Source: an archaeon (lineage in GTDB: Archaea; Aenigmatarchaeota; Aenigmatarchaeia; CG10238-14; SCSR01). From it: a stretch of 13,537 nucleotides of DNA. Each line of letters begins with the position of its first letter. Positions within the stretch are counted from its first letter, which is position 1. The position numbers and the translations under genes were made by a program. The notes beneath the pieces are model-generated. The model did no database searches, had not been told where the DNA came from, and was given only the letters and a program-made list of their open reading frames with translations. The DNA is taken from the NCBI GenBank assembly GCA_004297575.1, contig SCSR01000008.1:1-13537 (forward strand), in the 5' to 3' direction. Of this stretch, positions 6,494 through 13,537 are shown one piece after another.

Positions 6494-9027
6494 ACTATCT
6501 TCCAGATAGTTTTCGCAATTAAATAATTTATCACACCAGTCCCAGCGAGTAATCCAGCCAGCAACATCCAGTCATTTATCCCCAACGGCACAGTCCCGAA
6601 TGCAACGTTCAGAGGCGTGTATATTACCACCAGCTGCAGAAGCAATGACACGCCTATGGCGAGAAGCAGATATTTGTTCGTCCATATGCTCTGCTTGTAC
6701 TGCATCTCCACTGACTGGAGTATCACAACCTCAAGCAGCACCATTCCTGTGAAGATCATTGTCTGGATCTCGGCAGGCGGCCTGCCCTGCATAAGCAGGT
6801 AGAGGAACATAGCGAATAGCCCTGTACCTATCATCGCCCCGACCTGCACAATCATGTAAATCATTTTCCTGTCGAGAATCTTATCTCTTCGTTTCTTTAC
6901 GCTCATTATGTCGTTCCGAGCTTTGTCCATGCCTAAAGCGAGTGCGGGAAAACCGTCCGAAAGAAGGTTGACCCACAGCAACTGGACTGCGGTAAGCGGG
7001 ATGACTGTCTGCAGCGGCAAGAACAAAAGAGAAATTGACGCGAACAAAACAACCAGCACTTCACCAAGGTTTGTGGACACCATGTAGCTCACGAACTTTT
7101 GTATATTGTCGAAGATTCTCCTCCCTTCCTCAGTCGCAGAGACTATGGTCGCAAAATTATCATCCTGTATAACCATGTCGCTCGCCTCTTTCGCAACATC
7201 CGTCCCGCGTATGCCCATGGCGATTCCTATATCAGCATTCTTCAACGCAGGCGCATCATTCACACCATCGCCAGTGACAGCAACAACCTCACCCATCTCC
7301 CTCAGCTTTTTCACAATCTTCAGCTTGTGGGATGGGTCTATGCGTGCAAAAACGTCATGTGTCCTGACAGTTTCCTCGAACATCTTCTCATCCATCACAT
7401 CCAGCTCCTTTCCAGTGACTATCTCCTCAGCCTTCATGCCAACCTGATCAGCGATTGCCTTGGCGGTCAATGCATGGTCACCTGTTATCATAACCACCCT
7501 TATGCCTGCTGAATTGCACTCTGCTATGGCGTTTTTGATCTCAGGCCGGGGCGGGTCGAGCATCCCTTGCAAGCCAGCAAAGACCAGATCCTTTTCCGGA
7601 TTCTCGTCATCATCCTTGTATGCGAAGCATAGCACTCGCAAAGCATCCGCTGCCATATCGTCCACGGCAGACAGAATCTGGTTCCTCTCCGATATTGTCA
7701 TCTCCCTGACCTGGTTGCCATCTTTTATCCGTGTGCACAGACTCAATACAGCATCGGGCGCGCCTTTAACAAAGCTATGGCCGTTTGATACAACTGTCAT
7801 CATCCTTCTTTCGGAATCGAACGGGATCTCATGCGTTATCGGGAACGATTGGCGTTCCTTGCTTATGTCCAACCCATAGTCCCTTGCAGCAGCAACCAGC
7901 GCCCTTTCTGTTGGGTCGCCTCTTTCCAAGTCTGCCTCGCTGCATATCAACCCTACCCTGAAAAGCATCTCATCGCCTGAGTTGATGCTAGTCAATTTCC
8001 CAGACGACCAGACCTTCTGCACGTGCATGGCATTCTCAGTCAGCGTGCCGGTCTTGTCAGTGGCGATCACCGTAGTCGAGCCAAGTGATTCTACCGCCGA
8101 CAATCGTCGCACCAAGGTTTTTCTCGAAGCCATGGTCTTCACTCCCAACGCAGCCGTCACTGTAACTATGGCAGGCAACCCCTCAGGCACAGCGGCTATA
8201 GCCAGGCTTGTGGCAACGAAGAATGACTGGATGATGCCTATTGACAGGAAAAAGTTGATGACAAATATCACTGCAACTGCTGCACCTACCGCTAGCGCGA
8301 CTTTCTTACCGAACGAATCGAGGTATTTTTGTAATGGTGTGGGAGGACTTGAAACGTCGACGGTTTTTGCAATCTTGCCAAGTTCCGTCTGCATGCCTGT
8401 GCCGACGACAACCGCAGTGCATATTCCACGCACCATAGATGTGCCGGCTAGAAGCGAATTGGACCTGTCTGCCAGCGGGACGCCTGCATCAAGCATGCCT
8501 GCGTTCTTGCTCACCGGAGTAGACTCGCCGGTCATCGATGACTCGTTCGTCTCGGCATTGTCAGCCTTGATAATCCTGCAGTCTGCCGGAACCCTGTCCC
8601 CGGCTTCCAGAAACACCATATCGCCTGAGACCAATGTGTCCACGTCAACTTCCTTCTTCTTGCCGTCACGCATCACCGTAGTCCTGAAATTGGTAAGTTT
8701 CTTCAATGCCTCGAGTGATTTTTCAGCCTTGTACTCCTGCACAAACCCGACGATTCCATTGAAGACGATGACAGATGATATGACTATGCCATCGATATGC
8801 TCACCGAAAAGGAACGAGATGGCAGCAGCTGCAAGAAGGATTGCGATGAACAGATTTTTGAACTGGCTTGCGAATATTTTCAATGCCGATGTGCCGTCTT
8901 TCTTCCTCAATTCATTCTTTCCGTATTTTTGCAGCCTCTGTTGCGCTTCCGATTCGCTGAGACCTCCCACGCCGGTAGAAAGAGCGCTCATGACTTCATC
9001 AGAAGGCAAAGACCAATAACTATCCAT
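6490..9027 (-). CDS. P-type Ca2+-transporting ATPase (P2A, SERCA/PMR1-like)
   Basis: This 845-residue pump is complete. It has a cation-ATPase N-terminal region (about 3-60), TGES of the actuator domain (166-169), the phosphorylation site DKTGTLT (Asp324), KGAPD for nucleotide binding (421-425) and TGDGVNDAP (585-593), with ten predicted helices. Residues that bind Ca2+ in SERCA have counterparts: PEGLP in M4 (Glu282), STNLGE in M5 (Asn653, Glu656), NLLSDG in M6 (Asn687, Ser690 in place of the animal Thr, Asp691) and a glutamate in M8 (Glu766). These point to Ca2+, possibly Mn2+, export from the cytoplasm. Keeping the M8 glutamate suggests two ions per cycle, but this needs modelling. ATG 9027 is supported by a TATA-like box about 24 bases upstream. 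It heads an overlapping run with the ABC ATPase, Ig-like protein and permease, an unusual pairing. Confidence 0.95.
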   Translation of the reverse strand: MDSYWSLPSDEVMSALSTGVGGLSESEAQQRLQKYGKNELRKKDGTSALKIFASQFKNLFIAILLAAAAISFLFGEHIDGIVISSVIVFNGIVGFVQEYKAEKSLEALKKLTNFRTTVMRDGKKKEVDVDTLVSGDMVFLEAGDRVPADCRIIKADNAETNESSMTGESTPVSKNAGMLDAGVPLADRSNSLLAGTSMVRGICTAVVVGTGMQTELGKIAKTVDVSSPPTPLQKYLDSFGKKVALAVGAAVAVIFVINFFLSIGIIQSFFVATSLAIAAVPEGLPAIVTVTAALGVKTMASRKTLVRRLSAVESLGSTTVIATDKTGTLTENAMHVQKVWSSGKLTSINSGDEMLFRVGLICSEADLERGDPTERALVAAARDYGLDISKERQSFPITHEIPFDSERRMMTVVSNGHSFVKGAPDAVLSLCTRIKDGNQVREMTISERNQILSAVDDMAADALRVLCFAYKDDDENPEKDLVFAGLQGMLDPPRPEIKNAIAECNSAGIRVVMITGDHALTAKAIADQVGMKAEEIVTGKELDVMDEKMFEETVRTHDVFARIDPSHKLKIVKKLREMGEVVAVTGDGVNDAPALKNADIGIAMGIRGTDVAKEASDMVIQDDNFATIVSATEEGRRIFDNIQKFVSYMVSTNLGEVLVVLFASISLLFLPLQTVIPLTAVQLLWVNLLSDGFPALALGMDKARNDIMSVKKRRDKILDRKMIYMIVQVGAMIGTGLFAMFLYLLMQGRPPAEIQTMIFTGMVLLEVVILQSVEMQYKQSIWTNKYLLLAIGVSLLLQLVVIYTPLNVAFGTVPLGINDWMLLAGLLAGTGVINYLIAKTIWKIV

Positions 9028-9046
9028 AACAGTAATAGAATTATTA

Positions 9047-9054
9047 ATATTAAG
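9047..9054 (-). promoter_or_regulatory. TATA-like box of the P-type ATPase operon
   Basis: On the minus strand CTTAATAT is centred about 24 bases before ATG 9027, in the 30-base gap after the lplA stop codon. The whole gap is AT-rich and lacks a Shine-Dalgarno-like motif, which fits a leaderless start and a promoter separate from the acd-lpl operon upstream. Confidence 0.5.
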
Positions 9055-9057
9055 TTT

Positions 9058-9708
9058 TTATCTTCTTGCCAGCCATTCTTGCGTGCCGTACTTGCTGTGG
9101 ATTAGTTCTTTCATCAATTCCGTCTCTTCATTCGTCTTGTGCCCGAATACGAACTTTTTGTCAGATGTAAAGCCTTTCACCATGGCATGATATACTGTCT
9201 GCATGTCGAAATTCCCGAAATCCATGATGCTTGTGAGTTCCTTTGAGTCGGATTCCTTGCAGAATAGTGTCCCGTGCTGCATCACCACTCCGCCGCGCCT
9301 TGTCTGTGCACTAGTGCAGATTATCTTGTCATCGACCATGACGTTGTTCAACGGCTGGAACTGCGGATTCATTCCAAGAATCTTCAAGCTATCAACCACG
9401 TACTTGCAAATCATCTCATATGATTGCTGTATGTCCTTCGGGAACACTTTCTCACGAGCTGCGATGCTGTACGATATCTCGCTTGGGTCGTGGTGTATAG
9501 ATCCACCGCCAGTCTGCCTCCTCACGACATTATCTTCCTTCACGTCATTCAGCCTCTGGAAGAAACCTATGCTCACTACGGGACTGGTCCATGTATAGAA
9601 CCTTATCGTAGGCTGGCCGCCGCTTCCTACCGATTCCATTATCGCCTCGTCGGTAGCAAGGTTCGTGACTGCATCGCGCGATTCGAGAGGTATGACACGC
9701 CACATCAT
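9058..9708 (-). CDS. lplA: Lipoate-protein ligase A, catalytic subunit of a bipartite ligase
   Basis: The 216-residue protein has the LplA/biotin-ligase-like fold signatures: RRQTGGGSIHHD (63-74) for lipoyl-adenylate binding, a DDK segment with the probable catalytic Lys128, SAQTRR (133-138) and QHGTLF (144-149). It activates lipoate with ATP and attaches it to the lysine of lipoyl domains. It lacks the C-terminal accessory domain of bacterial LplA; that part is encoded by the gene immediately upstream, as in the two-protein ligase described from Thermoplasma acidophilum. Its ATG overlaps the stop of lplB by 4 bases, so the two are probably made in step. The E2 protein elsewhere in the window is an obvious substrate, though a glycine-cleavage H protein or another complex could also be served. 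An octanoyltransferase of the LipM type is a less likely alternative because of the LplB partner. Confidence 0.9.
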   Translation of the reverse strand: MMWRVIPLESRDAVTNLATDEAIMESVGSGGQPTIRFYTWTSPVVSIGFFQRLNDVKEDNVVRRQTGGGSIHHDPSEISYSIAAREKVFPKDIQQSYEMICKYVVDSLKILGMNPQFQPLNNVMVDDKIICTSAQTRRGGVVMQHGTLFCKESDSKELTSIMDFGNFDMQTVYHAMVKGFTSDKKFVFGHKTNEETELMKELIHSKYGTQEWLARR

Positions 9709-9983
9709 GAGACCGCCCTCTTTACAAGCTTGGATATGTCCATCATGGAGATGCCGACCAGCCTTCCCTTTTCTTCTTCAATCGCATCGTTGATTCTCGA
9801 TAACAATGAGCTCTCCCATGCTTCTGCAGACAGACCGGCAAGTTTTTCCTCGATTTTCTCTATAACACTCTCGGGATATGCGAAAAAGTCTCCTGTGATC
9901 CTGATCTTCTTGATAACATTGTCCCACTCTACTTCCACGCGAACAGAATATCCGTTGATTTTATCCTCAGTCTTGTATTTCAT
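9705..9983 (-). CDS. lplB: Lipoate ligase accessory subunit (LplA C-terminal domain protein)
   Basis: This 92-residue protein corresponds to the C-terminal accessory domain of bacterial LplA. The stretch GDFFAYPESVIEKIEEKLAG (31-50) is the hallmark: a GDFF turn followed by a helix of the form YPExxxxxIExxLxG. In the archaeal two-protein ligase LplB is required with LplA to activate lipoate, although it has no catalytic site of its own. It sits between acdA and lplA with ATGA-type 4-base overlaps on both sides, which ties its translation to both. The order, small size and motif together make the call solid. Confidence 0.85.
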   Translation of the reverse strand: MKYKTEDKINGYSVRVEVEWDNVIKKIRITGDFFAYPESVIEKIEEKLAGLSAEAWESSLLSRINDAIEEEKGRLVGISMMDISKLVKRAVS

Positions 9984-11335
9984 CTAACCTTATAATAGTC
10001 AGCCAAAGCTTTTATCGATTTTACCGCGCTCTCAGGGTATGTGTATGTCGGGATGCCATTGTCCTCCAAGTTCTTCCTCAATACTTCCGTGAACTCTCCG
10101 CCCGTGCTCACAACTACAATCGGTTTCTTCTGCATGCGCTTTGCTTCGATGATGACATCCACCACATCAGTAGTGACAAGTGGTGTCTGGTAGAGAATCA
10201 CGACAAGCAATACATCAGCATTATCATCAGCCATGCATGCATCCATTGCAAGCTTGTACCTCTCTGTCGTCGCATCGCCTATCAGGTCCATGGGATTCTT
10301 GACGATCACGCGTTCTGGAAAGACTTTTCTCAGGTTGCTCGACGTTTCCTTGGAAAGTTCTGCAAGTTTCAAATCATTTTTCACGATTGCATCCGTGCTC
10401 AAGATACCATATCCTCCACCGTTGGTGATGACCTGTACACGCTGTCCTTTCGGCGCCATGGATTTCTCAAATATCTTTGCAAAATCGAACATCTCCTCGA
10501 GCGAAGCTGCTTGGATGATGCCTGCCTGCTTGAACACGCCTGCATAGATTTCAGCAGAGCCTGCCAACGCCCCTGTGTGCGACATGACTGCCTTGTTTCC
10601 CTGTTCTGTCACTCCGCCCTTGATAGCGATAATCGGTTTTTTCTTCGAGACCTTCCTTGCAACTTCAAGAAACTTTCTCCCGTCTTTCACGCCTTCGATA
10701 TATATGCACACCACTTGCGTGTTCGGATCGTTGCCAACGTATTCCAGCAAATCGCTCTCATCAATGTCAGCAGCATTGCCATAGCTTGCAAACTTGGAAA
10801 AACCAAAACCCTGTGTGGTCGCGAGGTCGAGTATCGCAGAGCCTATCGCACCTGACTGGCAGATGAAACTAATACCACCTTCTCTCGGTCTCTTCAATCT
10901 GTATCTCGGAAGGAATAATGAATCGAAACTGCTGAAACCGTCGAACGTTCCGAGACAGTTCGGTCCGATCATTCTTATTTTCAACTTCTTCACCAGCTGC
11001 ACCAGTTTTTCCTCAAGCTTGTGCTCACCGATTTCTGCAAACCCTGACGAGATGACAATAGCGTTTCTTATTTTCTTCTTCCCGCATTCCTGCACTACCT
11101 TCAATACAATCTCTGCCGGAACCGCGACAATTGCCAAATCAACTGGTTCTGGGATATCCTTCACAGATGCATACACTTTATTGTTCAAAATTTCCTCAGC
11201 GTTCGGGTTGACAGGAAATATCTTACCTTTCCATCCGGAATCAAGCAGGTTTCGCAGGATGACATGACCGACTTTGTTCGGGTCACGTGAAGCACCTATG
11301 ATTGCGACAGAGGACGGGTTGAAGAAACTGTCCAT
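9980..11335 (-). CDS. acdA: ADP-forming acyl-CoA synthetase, alpha subunit (acetate-CoA ligase type)
   Basis: From ATG 11335 the product has 451 residues, typical of a separate alpha subunit. It opens with a CoA-binding Rossmann domain (MDSFFNPSSVAIIGASRDP, then KVGHVILRNL), followed by succinyl-CoA-synthetase-like flavodoxin domains with IGPNCLG (123-129), CQSGAIGSA (159-167) and SHTGALAGS (252-260), where His253 is the expected phosphohistidine. The enzyme converts acyl-CoA, ADP and phosphate to acid, CoA and ATP, giving substrate-level ATP in archaea. The ATP-grasp beta subunit is not in this window. The frame extends 20 codons upstream to a TTG (11395) inside the SAH hydrolase gene; ATG 11335 is preferred because it matches the family start and has a TATA-like box about 20 bases upstream. 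Its TGA overlaps the lplB ATG by 4 bases, linking acyl-CoA use with lipoylation. Acetyl-CoA as substrate is a family default, not shown here. Confidence 0.9.
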   Translation of the reverse strand: MDSFFNPSSVAIIGASRDPNKVGHVILRNLLDSGWKGKIFPVNPNAEEILNNKVYASVKDIPEPVDLAIVAVPAEIVLKVVQECGKKKIRNAIVISSGFAEIGEHKLEEKLVQLVKKLKIRMIGPNCLGTFDGFSSFDSLFLPRYRLKRPREGGISFICQSGAIGSAILDLATTQGFGFSKFASYGNAADIDESDLLEYVGNDPNTQVVCIYIEGVKDGRKFLEVARKVSKKKPIIAIKGGVTEQGNKAVMSHTGALAGSAEIYAGVFKQAGIIQAASLEEMFDFAKIFEKSMAPKGQRVQVITNGGGYGILSTDAIVKNDLKLAELSKETSSNLRKVFPERVIVKNPMDLIGDATTERYKLAMDACMADDNADVLLVVILYQTPLVTTDVVDVIIEAKRMQKKPIVVVSTGGEFTEVLRKNLEDNGIPTYTYPESAVKSIKALADYYKVR

Positions 11336-11351
11336 AATTTTATTTCGGATT

Positions 11352-11364
11352 CTATAGTAAAAAA
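11352..11364 (-). promoter_or_regulatory. T-run and TATA-like sequence between the SAH hydrolase gene and acdA
   Basis: On the minus strand TTTTTTACTATAG begins six bases after the SAH hydrolase stop codon and lies about 17-29 bases before acdA ATG 11335. The T6 run could end the upstream transcript, as archaeal terminators are often simple U-runs, and ACTATAG could be the acdA TATA box. Both readings rest on position and composition only. Confidence 0.35.
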
Positions 11365-11369
11365 GGCGA

Positions 11370-12635
11370 CTAGGTGCCTTCATTCCAGCTTTCAAGGTAC
11401 TTTCTCTGCTCTTCTGTGAGAGTGTCTATCTTCACCCCTAATGTCTCAAGCTGCAGCTCTGCTATCTTGTTGTCAATCTCTTGCGGGAGCATGATTACTT
11501 TCGTCTGCAGCTTGCCCTTGTTCTTGATTGCATATTCTGCTGCTAGCGCCTGTCCGCAGAAACTTTGTGCCATGACAACGCTTGGGTGACCTTCAGCTGC
11601 GACAAGATTGCACAACCTTCCTTCGCCTACTATATACAAATTCCTGCCGTCTTGCAGCGTGTACTTGTCTAGGAACGGCCTTATCCTTTCCTTGCTCTTG
11701 GACATTTTTTCCAATTCCTTGATGTTTATTTCCACGTCAAAATGTCCCGAGTTTGCAAGTATCGCGCCGTTCTTCATGACAGCCATGTGTTGCGCATCAA
11801 TTACATTCTTGTCTCCTGTAACTGTTACAAACAGGTCTCCTGATTTCGCAGCTTCTGCTATAGGCATCACCCTGTAGCTTTCATGGACTGCCTGCAACGC
11901 ACGTATCGGGTCTACTTCACAGACTATGACATTCGCCCCTTCTCCTTTCGCCCTCAGCGCAACTCCCTGACCGCATGGACCAAAACCTGATACTACAACG
12001 GTTTTTCCTGCAAGCAAGATAGATGTAGCGCGCAGTATCCCATCCAATGTCGACTGTCCGGTTCCCAAATAATTATCGAAAAGATGCTTTGTCTTGAGAT
12101 TGTTCACAGCTATCGTCGGGTATTTTAATGCCCCGTCCCTCTCCATTGCCTTCAATCTGATAACACCTGTCGTAGTCTCTTCAGCGCCTGCTATGATGTT
12201 TGGAATCAGATGCGCATGCTTGCTGTGTATCTCTGAAATCAAGTCACACCCGTCATCAAGCGTATAATGAGGCTGGAAGTTGATGACATTTGTAAGGTAC
12301 CTGTAGTAATCCTCTTTGGTCTCTCCCTTGTACGCCCATATCTTCACTCCTTCTTCTGCGAGCGCAGCAGCAACATCATCCTGCGTACTCAACGGATTGC
12401 ATGCACAAATAGCGACGTCAGCACCACCGGCAATCAACGTCCTTACAAGAACAGCTGTCTCTTTCGTCGGGTGAAGCGCGATTCCAATCTTGACGCCAGT
12501 AAATGGCTTTTCCCTGAAGAATCTTTCCTTGATTTTCAGCAGTGCGCCCATCTGGGACTCGGCCCATTCTATGTTCTTCCTTCCCTGGTCAGCAAGTTTC
12601 AGATCCTTGACCTCAAAATTATTTCCAACATCCAT
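11370..12635 (-). CDS. ahcY: S-adenosylhomocysteine hydrolase (adenosylhomocysteinase), archaeal type
   Basis: The 421-residue NAD-dependent enzyme cleaves S-adenosylhomocysteine to adenosine and homocysteine, relieving product inhibition of methyltransferases. Visible signatures, numbered from ATG 12635, are ALHPTKETAVL (53-63), CNPLSTQDDVAAAL (79-92), DDGCDLI (127-133), AEETTTGV (151-158), TKHLFDNYLGTGQS (182-195) with the catalytic-type Lys/Asp, the dinucleotide fold GFGPCGQG (217-224) and NSGHFDVEI. It ends in ESWNEGT, so it appears complete; the shorter length fits archaeal enzymes lacking the insert of some bacterial forms. An in-frame GTG at 12647 would add four residues; ATG 12635 is preferred and has a possible AAGGTG ribosome binding site 9 bases upstream. 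The gene follows the kinase gene after a 35-base gap in the same direction, fitting joint removal of SAH and adenosine. Confidence 0.95.
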   Translation of the reverse strand: MDVGNNFEVKDLKLADQGRKNIEWAESQMGALLKIKERFFREKPFTGVKIGIALHPTKETAVLVRTLIAGGADVAICACNPLSTQDDVAAALAEEGVKIWAYKGETKEDYYRYLTNVINFQPHYTLDDGCDLISEIHSKHAHLIPNIIAGAEETTTGVIRLKAMERDGALKYPTIAVNNLKTKHLFDNYLGTGQSTLDGILRATSILLAGKTVVVSGFGPCGQGVALRAKGEGANVIVCEVDPIRALQAVHESYRVMPIAEAAKSGDLFVTVTGDKNVIDAQHMAVMKNGAILANSGHFDVEINIKELEKMSKSKERIRPFLDKYTLQDGRNLYIVGEGRLCNLVAAEGHPSVVMAQSFCGQALAAEYAIKNKGKLQTKVIMLPQEIDNKIAELQLETLGVKIDTLTEEQRKYLESWNEGT

Positions 12636-12670
12636 TTTTGGTAGCACCTTTTTAAGAATAGTGTAATTAA

Positions 12671-13537
12671 TTATATAAGGTTCATTTTTCTGATGTCTTC
12701 AAGTATAGAAACGTCCAATCTCGAGCCTATTTGCGATACGACCTTGGATGCGATGAATGATGCAAGATTTCCAGACTTTTCCAATGACATGCCGTTGCAG
12801 ATTCCATGCAAGAATCCTGCAGCGTACGCGTCTCCTGCTCCTGTACTGTCTACCACATTGGTCTTGAACGAGTCTATCCTAGTGATGCTGCCGTTCTGTT
12901 TTATCATCGAGCCTTTCTCTCCAAGCTTGAGCACGCATGTGTCTGCGAACCTGGACATTTCATCAAGAGCAGCCTCTCCTTTCAATCCTGTGAATGTTTC
13001 TGCTTCCATCTCATTTGCAAAAATAATGTCTGCATAGTCGCTTGTGATTTTCTTGAGGTCAGCAAGGTTTCTTTTTATCAATCCCGCATCTGCCAGGTCG
13101 ATTGAAATCTTCGTGCCGTGCTTTTTCGCCAGATCCATGACATGAATCGCTATCTCCCTCGACTTGCCCTCCAGCTGGTAGCCTTCTATATGCAGAATCT
13201 TGCTTTTCGCTATTTCATCTTCAATTATGTCATCCTTGCTCATATGCAACGCAGCGCCCAGATGCACAATAAACGTCCTCTCGAAATCCGGAGTGATGAA
13301 TGTTATCGCATGCCCTGTCAGCCTGTCGATTTTGGAAATGCTTGACTTGACATTGCTCTCTATCATCCCTGTCTCGTAGATATCACCATACTCGTCATGT
13401 CCCACTTTGCCGCAGAATATTGCCTTGCTTCCGAGAATTGCGAGGATTGCCAGAGTGTTTGCAGCAGAGCCGCCTGGGACAACTTTCATGTCACTGCCCT
13501 TGATTCTTTCAAGGACTTCTTTCGACTTGTTCTCATC
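12671..13537 (-). CDS. PfkB-family kinase, adenosine-kinase-like, N-terminus beyond window edge
   Basis: The frame is open to the right edge, giving 288 visible residues; the first in-frame ATG (13489) lies just before the conserved VPGGSAANT motif, so the true start and roughly 40 residues are outside. The ribokinase/PfkB fold is shown by GGSAANT (visible residues 22-28), GKVGHDEYG, FANEMEAETFTG (the NxxE Mg/phosphate motif) and DSTGAGDAYAAGF (about 230-242) with the catalytic Asp236 in GAGD. The pattern is closest to adenosine kinase and related nucleoside kinases. Its position just upstream of the SAH hydrolase gene supports adenosine as substrate, giving AMP. Other sugar or nucleoside substrates (ribose, inosine, guanosine) cannot be ruled out. 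The family is certain; substrate assignment is moderate. Confidence 0.85.
   Translation of the reverse strand, partial: DENKSKEVLERIKGSDMKVVPGGSAANTLAILAILGSKAIFCGKVGHDEYGDIYETGMIESNVKSSISKIDRLTGHAITFITPDFERTFIVHLGAALHMSKDDIIEDEIAKSKILHIEGYQLEGKSREIAIHVMDLAKKHGTKISIDLADAGLIKRNLADLKKITSDYADIIFANEMEAETFTGLKGEAALDEMSRFADTCVLKLGEKGSMIKQNGSITRIDSFKTNVVDSTGAGDAYAAGFLHGICNGMSLEKSGNLASFIASKVVSQIGSRLDVSILEDIRKMNLI

Noticed and set aside
7982..9019. A 345-codon open frame on the plus strand
   Set aside because: It lies wholly antisense to the P-type ATPase gene, whose motifs are intact. Its translation is Ser/Thr/Ala-rich and has no recognisable domain, as expected for a shadow frame.
11336..11395. 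Extended N-terminus of the acyl-CoA synthetase alpha subunit starting at TTG 11395
   Set aside because: It would overlap the SAH hydrolase gene by 26 bases and add 20 basic residues not expected in the family; ATG 11335 fits both the CoA-binding domain start and promoter spacing.
1..13537. CRISPR arrays, tRNA or rRNA genes, insertion sequences, phage or defence genes
   Set aside because: No long direct-repeat series, tRNA-like cloverleaf, transposase, integrase, nuclease or defence-type domain was recognised on either strand; nearly all bases are accounted for by metabolic and transport genes.

Overview
The window reads as archaeal chromosome. The evidence is a PurP-family purine enzyme, a split lipoate ligase (LplA plus LplB), a stand-alone alpha subunit of ADP-forming acyl-CoA synthetase, an archaeal-type S-adenosylhomocysteine hydrolase, and start codons that repeatedly lie about 20-26 bases downstream of TATA-like boxes, as in leaderless archaeal transcripts. 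The lineage cannot be fixed from this alone; Thermoplasmatota-like or DPANN/Micrarchaeota-like archaea would fit. No rRNA, tRNA, CRISPR, IS element or phage gene was seen. Coding is continuous: no gene-free stretch exceeds about 70 bases.

Layout. (1) 1-1038, minus: the N-terminal 346 residues of a divergent PurP-like ATP-grasp enzyme that runs off the left edge. (2) 1104-1933: a VKOR-family membrane oxidoreductase (minus) and a membrane-anchored thioredoxin (plus), divergent from a 35-base region that holds one TATA-like box for each. Together they look like a two-gene form of the VKOR-Trx disulfide system. (3) 1925-2464, minus: an unrecognised protein of about 179 aa. (4) 2527-3726, plus: a complete lipoylated E2 acyltransferase. 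(5) 3728-9027, minus: a tightly overlapping run of Ca2+-type P-type ATPase, MacB/LolD-like ABC ATPase, secreted COG1361/NEW3-like Ig-fold protein and MacB/FtsX permease. (6) 9058-11335, minus: acyl-CoA synthetase alpha subunit, lplB and lplA, joined by 4-base stop/start overlaps. (7) 11370-13537, minus: S-adenosylhomocysteine hydrolase and, upstream, a PfkB/adenosine-kinase-like sugar kinase that runs off the right edge.

How they may work together. SAH hydrolase makes adenosine and homocysteine, and the PfkB kinase could phosphorylate the adenosine to AMP. LplA/LplB would charge the lipoyl domain of E2. The acyl-CoA made by an E2-containing 2-oxoacid dehydrogenase could be used by the ADP-forming synthetase to make ATP, so the acdA-lplB-lplA operon and the nearby E2 gene suggest one energy pathway. 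E1, E3 and the synthetase beta subunit are not in this window. Most of the region is recognisable metabolism. The items most worth a second look are the divergent PurP paralogue, the split VKOR/Trx pair, the acd-lpl operon, the P-type ATPase/ABC operon and the orphan 179-aa gene.
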